Assembly: GCF_000007705.1 (NCBI RefSeq) | Contig: NC_005085.1 | Coordinates: forward strand, 4,473,752-4,537,751 | DNA from: Chromobacterium violaceum ATCC 12472 | GTDB lineage: Bacteria > Pseudomonadota > Gammaproteobacteria > Burkholderiales > Chromobacteriaceae | Direction: 5' to 3' | DNA length: 64,000 nucleotides | Shown: in pieces, positions 57,311 through 64,000 of the stretch | Layout of the letters: the number at the start of each line of letters is the position of its first letter | Position numbering within the stretch: position 1 is the first letter of the stretch | Translations under genes and position numbers: made by a program | The notes under the pieces: model-generated | Database searches by the model: none | The model's input: only the letters and a program-made list of their open reading frames with translations | Told to the model about the DNA's origin: nothing

Positions 57311-57339
57311 ATGTTACACGCTTTTCACAAAGTTGCCAA
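57311..57339 (-). promoter_or_regulatory. rplKA promoter
   Basis: Minus-strand TTGGCA (57334-57339) and TAACAT (57311-57316) are 17 bases apart in the 100-base gap after nusG. A GCGAAC/GTTCGC hairpin (57275-57290) follows in the leader. Confidence 0.75.
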
Positions 57340-57347
57340 GCGAAATC

Positions 57348-57881
57348 TTACAGCTTTTCCACCTGGCTGAATTCCAGCTCAACCGGCGTATCGCGGCCGA
57401 AGATCTGAACCGACACGCGCAACTTGTTGCGCTCGTAGTTCACCTCATCGACGCTGCCGTTGAAGTCGTTGAACGGGCCGTCGATGACGCGAACCTTCTC
57501 GCCCACTTCGAACAGCACTTTCGGCTTCGGCTTCTCCACGCCCTCCTGCATCTGCTGCATGATGGCCTCGACTTCCTTCTTGGAAATCGGAGCGGGGCGA
57601 TTCGCCGTGCCGCCGACAAAACCGGTCACCTTGGGCGTGCTCTTCACCAGGTGCCAGGTATCGTCGGTCATCTCCATCTCCACCAGCACGTAGCCGGGGA
57701 AGAATTTGCGCTCGGTGATCGACTTGCGGCCGTTCTTCACGTCCACAACCTCTTCCACCGGCACCAGAATCTGACCAAATTGATCTGCGATGTCGGAACG
57801 TTCGATACGTTCACGCAGCGCTTTTTGCACGCTTTTCTCAAAACCGGAGTAAGCGTGTACCACATACCAGCGCTTTGCCAT
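57348..57881 (-). CDS. nusG: Transcription termination/antitermination factor NusG
   Basis: This 177-residue protein has an N-terminal NGN domain ([30 protein letters not shown]) and a C-terminal KOW domain ([19 protein letters not shown]). It couples RNA polymerase to Rho and the ribosome. The start overlaps the secE stop by one base. Confidence 0.98.
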   Translation of the reverse strand: MAKRWYVVHAYSGFEKSVQKALRERIERSDIADQFGQILVPVEEVVDVKNGRKSITERKFFPGYVLVEMEMTDDTWHLVKSTPKVTGFVGGTANRPAPISKKEVEAIMQQMQEGVEKPKPKVLFEVGEKVRVIDGPFNDFNGSVDEVNYERNKLRVSVQIFGRDTPVELEFSQVEKL

Positions 57882-58237
57882 TATCTACCTCGACCGAGTA
57901 TCACGTCGTAAAACAGCCAGGACAGGCTGGAATCCACCAGCCACATGAAGAGCGCCAGGACGGTGACGAACACGAACACCATCAGCGTCACCTGGGTCGC
58001 CTCCTTGCGCGTCGGCCAAACCACTTTGCGAGCCTCGACCATGGACTCGTTGGCATAAGTCACCAAGCCCTTGCCGGGCGCCGAAGTCCACACCACGCCG
58101 GCAGCCAGCAGGATGGAGGCGACGAAAGCCAGCGCGCGCAGCAGACCCTGACCCTCGGGAATCAGGTAAAAGCCGACAACCCCGGCCACTACTACAAGAC
58201 CAGCCAGGATCAACTTGATCTTATCTTGCATTTCCAT
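57881..58237 (-). CDS. secE: Protein translocase subunit SecE
   Basis: This 118-residue protein is of the three-helix proteobacterial type, with helices near residues 8-25, 35-55 and 90-110 and an amphipathic [14 protein letters not shown] before the last. The ATG at 58237 has GAGAGA upstream; a second Met two codons later is also possible. Confidence 0.95.
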   Translation of the reverse strand: MEMQDKIKLILAGLVVVAGVVGFYLIPEGQGLLRALAFVASILLAAGVVWTSAPGKGLVTYANESMVEARKVVWPTRKEATQVTLMVFVFVTVLALFMWLVDSSLSWLFYDVILGRGR

Positions 58238-58262
58238 GTCGATTTCTCTCGCACATATGCGA

Positions 58263-58298
58263 CAAAAGACCAACCGGCGCAGTGCGCCGGCTGGTCTT
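58263..58298 (-). terminator. Terminator between tRNA-Trp and secE
   Basis: A 15-bp fully paired stem (58266-58280 with 58284-58298, one G-U) is followed on the minus strand by TTTTGTC. It would end the tRNA-tuf-tRNA transcript and separate it from secE-nusG. Confidence 0.8.
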
Positions 58299-58301
58299 AA
58301 T

Positions 58302-58377
58302 TGGCAGGCCAGGAGGGTCTCGAACCCCCAACCCTCGGTTTTGGAGACCGATACTCTACCAATTGAGCTACTGGCCT
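58302..58377 (-). tRNA. tRNA-Trp (CCA)
   Basis: This 76-nt gene has an acceptor stem AGGCCAG/CTGGCCT, anticodon loop CTCCAAA (CCA), discriminator G and encoded CCA. It lies between tuf and secE, as in many proteobacteria. Confidence 0.96.
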
Positions 58378-58387
58378 TTAAACCTTA

Positions 58388-59578
58388 TTAAGCGATGATC
58401 TTGGCAACCACGCCGGCGCCGACGGTACGGCCGCCTTCGCGGATGGCGAAGCGCAGACCTTCTTCCATGGCGATCGGGGCGATCAGCTCAACCTTGATTT
58501 CCACGTTGTCGCCCGGCATTACCATTTCCACGCCTTCGGCCAGCGAGATCGCGCCGGTCACGTCGGTGGTGCGGAAGTAGAACTGCGGACGGTAGTTCGC
58601 GAAGAACGGGGTGTGACGGCCACCTTCGTCCTTGGACAGAACGTACACCGAAGCTTCGAACTTGGTGTGCGGGGTGATGGTGCCCGGCTTGGCCAGAACC
58701 TGGCCGCGCTCCACGTCTTCACGCTTGGTGCCGCGCAGCAGCACGCCCACGTTGTCGCCGGCCTGACCCTGGTCCAGCAGCTTGCGGAACATTTCCACGC
58801 CGGTGCAGGTGGTCTTCACGGTGTCTTTCAGACCCACGATTTCCAGTTCTTCGCCCACTTTCACGATGCCGCGCTCTACGCGACCGGTCACCACGGTGCC
58901 GCGGCCGGAGATCGAGAACACGTCTTCGATCGGCAGCAGGAACGGCTTGTCGATGGCGCGCTCCGGAGTCGGGATGTAGGAATCCAGCGCGTCAGCCAGA
59001 CGGAAGATCGACGGTTCGCCCATTTCGGACTGGTCGCCTTCCAGCGCCAGACGAGCGGAGCCGGTCACGATCGGGGTGTCGTCGCCCGGGAAGTCGTAGG
59101 AAGACAGCAGATCGCGCACTTCCATTTCCACCAGTTCCAGCAGCTCGGCGTCGTCAACCAGGTCAGCCTTGTTCAGGTAGACGATGATGTACGGCACGCC
59201 AACCTGGCGGGACAGCAGGATGTGTTCGCGGGTTTGCGGCATCGGACCGTCAGCGGCCGAGCAGACCAGGATCGCGCCGTCCATCTGGGCAGCACCGGTG
59301 ATCATGTTCTTAACGTAGTCGGCGTGGCCCGGGCAGTCTACGTGAGCGTAGTGGCGGGTCTCGGTTTCGTATTCAACGTGCGCGGTATTGATGGTGATAC
59401 CACGAGCCTTCTCTTCCGGCGCGCTGTCGATCTGGGAGTAGTCTTTGGCTTCGCCACCGAACTTCTTCGACAGAATGGTGGTGATAGCAGCGGTCAGAGT
59501 GGTTTTACCATGGTCAACGTGACCGATGGTGCCGACGTTTACGTGCGGTTTGGTCCGCTCGAACTTTTCCTTAGCCAT
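58388..59578 (-). CDS. tuf: Elongation factor Tu, copy 2
   Basis: This 396-residue protein is identical to the copy at 41795-42985. The few DNA differences cluster near the 5' end, as expected from gene conversion. It follows tRNA-Thr in the tRNA-tufB unit and precedes tRNA-Trp. Confidence 0.98.
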
Positions 59579-59618
59579 GGCAAATTTCCTGAATACGAAA
59601 CAAGCTAAAATTGAACTA

Positions 59619-59693
<75 letters not shown>

Positions 59694-59717
59694 CCTTAAA
59701 CAGGCTAATCAAACGCT

Positions 59718-59791
59718 TGGAGCGGGTGAAGGGAATCGAACCCTCGTCGTAAGCTTGGAAGGCTTCTGCTCTACCATTGAGCTACACCCGC
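59718..59791 (-). tRNA. tRNA-Gly (TCC)
   Basis: This 74-nt gene has an acceptor stem GCGGGTG/CACCCGC, anticodon loop CTTCCAA (TCC) and encoded CCA. The top pair of the anticodon stem appears mismatched. Confidence 0.95.
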
Positions 59792-59843
59792 CTGGCTCTA
59801 CAACAAGACAGCTGACTTCACTGCCAAGCGCTTCATCTAATTC

Positions 59844-59928
59844 TGGTGGAGGGAGAAGGATTCGAACCTTCGAAGGCAGAGCCGTCAGATTTACAGTCTG
59901 ATCCCTTTGACCGCTCGGGAATCCCTCC
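59844..59928 (-). tRNA. tRNA-Tyr (GTA)
   Basis: This 85-nt class II tRNA has a long variable arm, acceptor stem GGAGGGA and anticodon loop CTGTAAA (GTA). It is the first gene of the tRNA-Tyr/Gly/Thr-tuf unit. Confidence 0.96.
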
Positions 59929-59942
59929 TGAAAGAGACCCGA

Positions 59943-59971
59943 ATATTATAGATGCCCCGACCAACCGTCAA
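59943..59971 (-). promoter_or_regulatory. Promoter of the tRNA-tuf operon
   Basis: Minus-strand TTGACG (59966-59971) and TAATAT (59943-59948) are 17 bases apart; an overlapping TATAAT gives 15-base spacing. A G/C discriminator follows, as expected for a stringently controlled stable-RNA promoter. Confidence 0.8.
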
Positions 59972-60011
59972 CACCTTTCGCGAAAAAAATTGCATTTTTT
60001 CGCTGAAAAAT

Positions 60012-60037
60012 AAAAAACGCCCCGCGGGTCGCGAGGC
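60012..60037 (-). terminator. Ferredoxin-gene terminator
   Basis: On the minus strand GCCTCGCG pairs with CGCGGGGC (one G-U) over a three-base loop and runs into TTTTTT (60012-60017). It lies about 30 bases after the ferredoxin stop and before the tRNA promoter. Confidence 0.85.
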
Positions 60038-60067
60038 ATTCTTTTATACATCAAAAGCTTAGCGCCA

Positions 60068-60355
<288 letters not shown>

Positions 60356-60428
60356 TCATCCGCCGACCGGGGTCGCAAGTTCGCGCTGGTTATATCCATA
60401 TAGGCGCGAACCCTCCGGCGCGGGGTGC

Positions 60429-60983
60429 CTACTGCGCGCTGCGGCCCAGCAGGCCGTACTGGACCATGCCGGCCTTGTCGCGGCGCAGCGTCTCCACGCC
60501 GTCCGGCAACGCATCCGGCCACTGCCTGGCCTCGACGTAAAGCACGCCCTCTTCCGACAGGCGCGCCAGCGCCAGCGGCAGCGCCTGCTGCAGCAGATCA
60601 GAATCGTAGGGCGGATCCAGGAAGATCACATCGAAGGATTCGCGGCTGCTCTTCAAATACAGCAGCGCGTCGCCGGCGACCACGTCGATCGCGCCGGCTT
60701 GCAGCAAACGGCGATTGGCCTGCAGCGCCTCGTGAACCTTGCGCGACTTTTCCACCATCACCACCCGGCGGGCCGCCCGCGACGCGGCTTCGAAGCCGAG
60801 CGCGCCGCTGCCGGCGAACAGGTCCAGGCAACTCTTGCCGTACAGATCCTGGCCCAGCCAGTTGAACAGCGTCTCGCGCACGCGATCGGGCGTCGGGCGC
60901 AGGCCTTCGGCCTCGGGGAAGGGCAACAGGCGGCGACGGTAGTCGCCGCCGATGATTCTGACCTTATTACGTGTCTGACTCAT
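60429..60983 (-). CDS. rsmD: 16S rRNA (guanine-966-N2)-methyltransferase RsmD
   Basis: This 184-residue Rossmann methyltransferase has a SAM-binding DLFAGSGALGFEAASR and the catalytic FLDPPY. It modifies G966 of 16S rRNA. It is divergent from ftsY, with 239 bases between them. Confidence 0.95.
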   Translation of the reverse strand: MSQTRNKVRIIGGDYRRRLLPFPEAEGLRPTPDRVRETLFNWLGQDLYGKSCLDLFAGSGALGFEAASRAARRVVMVEKSRKVHEALQANRRLLQAGAIDVVAGDALLYLKSSRESFDVIFLDPPYDSDLLQQALPLALARLSEEGVLYVEARQWPDALPDGVETLRRDKAGMVQYGLLGRSAQ

Positions 60984-61222
60984 GAAAGCTAAACTCTTGG
61001 GACAAGCGCGAGAGTTTAACCTGATCAGGACTTTAGCGCCTCATTCCCGCGCGCGCGGCGCGGAATCTGTCGCGCCGGCGGCGAATTTTCGCCAGCATTC
61101 CTTATTATATATGTATCCACCGCGACTGCTTGTTCTGACGCTCGGATCGCCAGCCGATTCTGTACTCGGCGGCGTTTGAGGATACAATTTAGCCATTTAC
61201 CGCTTTTCTGGCCCATTCACGC

Positions 61223-62350
61223 ATGTTTAGCTTCTTCAAGAAAAAGACCAAGCCGGCCGAAACGCCGCAGATCGAAACGCCGGCGCTGCTCGCGCCGGAA
61301 CAGGCGCCCGCCGCGCCGGAGACCATCGCCCCCGTCCCGGAGCCGCAGCGCGAGCCCGTCGCCGCCCCCATCGCGGAAACAGCCCCCGCCTCTGCTGAGG
61401 CCGCCGTTGCGGCCATCCCTGACGAGCCCGTGCCCCTGAAGAAAATGAGCTGGACCGAGCGGCTGAAGGCAGGCCTGGCCAAAACCCGCGACAAGCTGGG
61501 CAAGCAGCTGGCCGGCCTGTTCGGCGGCGGCAAGATCGACGAAGACCTGTACGAGGAACTGGAGACGGTGCTGCTGACCGCCGACATGGGCATGGACGCC
61601 ACCGAGCACCTGCTGCAGGACGTGCGCGAGCGGGTATCGCTGAAGGGGCTGAAAGATTCGTCCGAATTGAAGGGCGCGCTGAAGGATTCGCTGCAGGATC
61701 TGATCGGCCCGCTGGAAGTGCCGCTGAACGTGGAAGGCAAGAAGCCGTTCGTGATCATGATGACCGGCGTCAACGGCGCCGGCAAGACCACCTCCATCGG
61801 CAAGCTGGCCAAGTATTATCAGAGCCAGGGCAAAAGCGTGCTGCTGGCCGCCGGCGACACCTTCCGCGCCGCCGCGCGCGAGCAGCTGATCGCCTGGGGC
61901 GAGCGCAACAACGTCACCGTGATCGCGCAGCAAGGCGGCGACTCCGCCGCCGTCTGCTATGACGCGATCCAGGCCGCCATCGCCCGCGGCATCGACATCG
62001 TGCTGGCCGACACCGCCGGCCGCCTGCCGACGCAGCTGCACCTGATGGAAGAGATCAAGAAGGTGAAGCGCGTGATCCAGAAGGCGCTGCCGGACGCGCC
62101 GCACGAGGTGGTGCTGGTGCTGGACGCCAATATCGGCCAGAACACCGTCAATCAGGTGAAGGCCTTCGACGACGCGCTGGGCCTGACCGGCCTGATCCTG
62201 ACCAAGCTGGACGGCACCGCCAAGGGCGGCGTGATCGCCGCCATCGCCAAGCAGCGGCCGATTCCGCTGCGCTTCGTCGGCGTCGGCGAGAGCATCGACG
62301 ACCTGCGGCCGTTCGACAGCCGCGACTACATCGACGCGCTGTTCGAATAA
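61223..62350 (+). CDS. ftsY: Signal recognition particle receptor FtsY
   Basis: This 375-residue protein has an N-terminal acidic, Ala/Pro-rich A region to about residue 70, then NG domains. The G1 loop is [10 protein letters not shown], with DTAGRLPTQ and [10 protein letters not shown] following. It brings ribosomes to the Sec translocon. A possible -10 (TACAAT) lies at 61183-61188. It has its own terminator, so it is not strictly co-transcribed with ftsE. Confidence 0.98.
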   Translation: MFSFFKKKTKPAETPQIETPALLAPEQAPAAPETIAPVPEPQREPVAAPIAETAPASAEAAVAAIPDEPVPLKKMSWTERLKAGLAKTRDKLGKQLAGLFGGGKIDEDLYEELETVLLTADMGMDATEHLLQDVRERVSLKGLKDSSELKGALKDSLQDLIGPLEVPLNVEGKKPFVIMMTGVNGAGKTTSIGKLAKYYQSQGKSVLLAAGDTFRAAAREQLIAWGERNNVTVIAQQGGDSAAVCYDAIQAAIARGIDIVLADTAGRLPTQLHLMEEIKKVKRVIQKALPDAPHEVVLVLDANIGQNTVNQVKAFDDALGLTGLILTKLDGTAKGGVIAAIAKQRPIPLRFVGVGESIDDLRPFDSRDYIDALFE

Positions 62351-62358
62351 GACATCTC

Positions 62359-62383
62359 GCGGCCGCGCAGGCGGCCGCCTTTT
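62359..62383 (+). terminator. ftsY terminator
   Basis: GCGGCCGC (62359-62366) pairs with an identical palindromic octamer (62371-62378) over a GCAG loop, followed by CTTTT. It is about eight bases after the ftsY stop. Confidence 0.75.
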
Positions 62384-62410
62384 CTCAGCCAACAAGCGGG
62401 AAACCTCTCA

Positions 62411-63064
62411 ATGATACAGTTCGACCAGGTCACCAAGCGCTACCCGGGCGGCAACGAAGCCCTGAAGAACCTGTCGTTCACCATAGAAACCGGCGAGATG
62501 GTGTTCCTCGCCGGCCATTCCGGCGCAGGCAAGTCCACCTTGCTCAAGCTGATCGCCGGCATCGAGCGCGCCACCAGCGGCGGCGTCATCGTCAACGGCC
62601 AGAACCTGTCCAAGCTGCGCGCGAGCCAGGTGCCCTATGTGCGCCAGCATCTGGGCATGGTGTTCCAGGACCACAAGATCTTGTTCGACCGCAGCGTGTT
62701 CGACAATGTGATGCTGCCGCTGGACATCATAGGCTTCGACCGCCGCGACGCCGCCAAGCGCGTGCGCGCGGCGCTGGACAAGGTCGGCCTGCTGCCCAAG
62801 GAAAAGATGATGCCGATCCGCCTGTCCGGCGGCGAACAGCAGCGGCTGTGCATCGCCCGCGCCGTGGTCCACCGCCCCAGCATCCTGTTGGCCGACGAAC
62901 CATCGGCCAACCTGGACCGCGCCTACGCGCTGGACATCATGGAATTGTTCAAATCCTTCCACCAGGTGGGGGTCACCGTGCTGATCTCGGCCCACGACGA
63001 AACCCTGATGGAAGATTACGGCCGCCGCATCATCCGCCTGAGGGAAGGACAGTTCGCCGCATGA
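62411..63064 (+). CDS. ftsE: Cell-division ATPase FtsE
   Basis: This 217-residue ABC ATPase has Walker A GHSGAGKST, the signature LSGGEQQRLC and Walker B ILLADEPSANLD. With FtsX it forms the complex that regulates peptidoglycan hydrolases during division. The stop overlaps the ftsX start as ATGA. Confidence 0.98.
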   Translation: MIQFDQVTKRYPGGNEALKNLSFTIETGEMVFLAGHSGAGKSTLLKLIAGIERATSGGVIVNGQNLSKLRASQVPYVRQHLGMVFQDHKILFDRSVFDNVMLPLDIIGFDRRDAAKRVRAALDKVGLLPKEKMMPIRLSGGEQQRLCIARAVVHRPSILLADEPSANLDRAYALDIMELFKSFHQVGVTVLISAHDETLMEDYGRRIIRLREGQFAA

Positions 63065-63969
63065 AACACTTTCTCTATCTGAACTGGCAAAGCGCCAAGC
63101 AGGCGCTGGCCAAGATCGTCCGCCAGCCGTTCGGCAGCCTGCTGACCCTGCTGATGCTGGCGCTGGCGCTGGCGCTGCCCTTGTCGCTGTATCTCGCCGT
63201 CAGCAGCGTGCAGGAGTGGGTGGGCCGCCTCACCGCCACGCCGCAGATCACGCTGTTCATGGAACAGGCCGCCGAGCAGGCCGACATCGCCGCGGTCAAC
63301 AGCACCCTGTCGCACCATCCCAAGGTGAAGAGCTTCACTTTCGTCAGCAAGGGCCAGGCGCTGCAGGATCTGGAAAAGCGCAACGGCCTGACCGGCCTGT
63401 CCGACGGGCTGGACGCCAATCCGCTGCCGGACGCCTTCGTGGTGACGCCGAAATCGCTGGAGCCGCGCGAGCTGGACATGCTGCAGAAGGAGTTGTCCGG
63501 CCTGCCGATGGTGGAGCTGGCGCAATTCGACGCCAGCTGGGCCAAACGCCTGTACGGCATGGTGGAGATGGGCAAGAAGCTGACCTGGTTCCTGGCCGCC
63601 GCGCTGGGCCTGGCGCTGGTGCTGGTCACCCACAACGCGATCCGGATGCAGATCCTGGCGCGCCAGGACGAGATCGAGGTCTCCAAACTGATCGGCGCCA
63701 CCGACAGCTTCATCCGCCGCCCCTTCATGTACCACGCGCTGTGGCAGGGCGTGCTGGCGGCGCTGCTGGCCTGGGGCCTCTCCAGCTGGCTGGCGGCGAT
63801 GGCCAACCCGGCCATCCGCGAGTTCGCGATGCTTTACGGCGAGCGGGTGGAGCTGCGCGCGCTGAACCTGCCCGAGCTGGCCGCGCTGATCGGCGTTTCC
63901 GCCGCGCTGGCGATGCTGGGCGCCCGCCTCGCGGCCGACCATCATCTGCGCAAGGTGGAACCGAAATAA
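63061..63969 (+). CDS. ftsX: Cell-division membrane protein FtsX
   Basis: This 302-residue protein has a first helix at about 22-45, a periplasmic domain to about 170 and three further helices. It pairs with FtsE, and its periplasmic domain contacts hydrolase activators. It is coupled to ftsE through the overlapping start. Confidence 0.96.
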   Translation: MKHFLYLNWQSAKQALAKIVRQPFGSLLTLLMLALALALPLSLYLAVSSVQEWVGRLTATPQITLFMEQAAEQADIAAVNSTLSHHPKVKSFTFVSKGQALQDLEKRNGLTGLSDGLDANPLPDAFVVTPKSLEPRELDMLQKELSGLPMVELAQFDASWAKRLYGMVEMGKKLTWFLAAALGLALVLVTHNAIRMQILARQDEIEVSKLIGATDSFIRRPFMYHALWQGVLAALLAWGLSSWLAAMANPAIREFAMLYGERVELRALNLPELAALIGVSAALAMLGARLAADHHLRKVEPK

Positions 63970-63971
63970 TA

Positions 63972-64000
63972 ATGACAAGCGAAAGGTTTCGGCTATCGGG
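63972..64000 (+). CDS. Possible start of a further gene, cut by the window
   Basis: An ATG at 63972, three bases after the ftsX stop, opens a frame reading MTSERFRLS to the window edge. No strong ribosome-binding site is seen and too little is present to identify it. Confidence 0.25.

Overview
The window looks like a stretch of chromosome from a GC-rich betaproteobacterium, most likely Chromobacterium or another member of the Neisseriales. The main reasons are the gene order tRNA-Tyr/Gly/Thr-tuf-tRNA-Trp-secE-nusG-rplKAJL-rpoBC running directly into the str, S10, spc and alpha ribosomal operons, and the family-level sequence of RpoA, RpoB and RpoC. The genus is recalled and inferred, not proven. 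There is no sign of phage, an insertion sequence or a CRISPR array.

Layout. 1-2923: the tail of a MidA-type methyltransferase, two identical tRNA-Met genes with a strong promoter and terminator, an unassigned 134-residue protein and a membrane diguanylate cyclase. 2991-10717: an accessory block with an AidB-like acyl-CoA dehydrogenase, two tandem lectin-like genes behind AT-rich DNA, a mosaic pseudogene made of aidB and hypX fragments, an AraC/GyrI regulator, a HypX-like protein and a LysR regulator. 10811-13745: a TTC38-like TPR protein overlapping an EamA transporter, then a degenerate RsuA/RluF-type protein. 13927-21846: housekeeping genes (Kef-type antiporter, miaB, a YciI/HAD pair and phoH-ybeY-corC-lnt). 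21921-25617: two methyl-accepting chemotaxis proteins. 25998-27743: a MOSC protein and glutaminase.

From 27840 to 60319 almost everything is on the minus strand. In transcription order it runs: ferredoxin; tRNA-Tyr, -Gly and -Thr; tuf; tRNA-Trp; secE-nusG; rplKA; an extra tRNA-Thr; rplJL-rpoBC; rpsL-rpsG-fusA-tuf; rpsJ; the rest of S10; spc; infA-rpmJ; and the alpha operon ending in rplQ. Good sigma-70 promoters can be read before the tRNA-tuf unit, rplK, rpsL, rplN and rpsM. Intrinsic terminators or attenuators are visible after rpoC, between rpsJ and rplC, between rplL and rpoB, and between tRNA-Trp and secE. The right end carries rsmD (minus) and ftsY-ftsE-ftsX (plus).

No wholly new system is evident. 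The observations most worth following are the aidB/hypX mosaic pseudogene, which implies an old tandem duplication of a hypX-aidB pair; a second tRNA-Thr inside the rplA-rplJ gap of the RNA polymerase operon; an intrinsic terminator separating rpsJ from rplC; and the tandem lectin-like pair.
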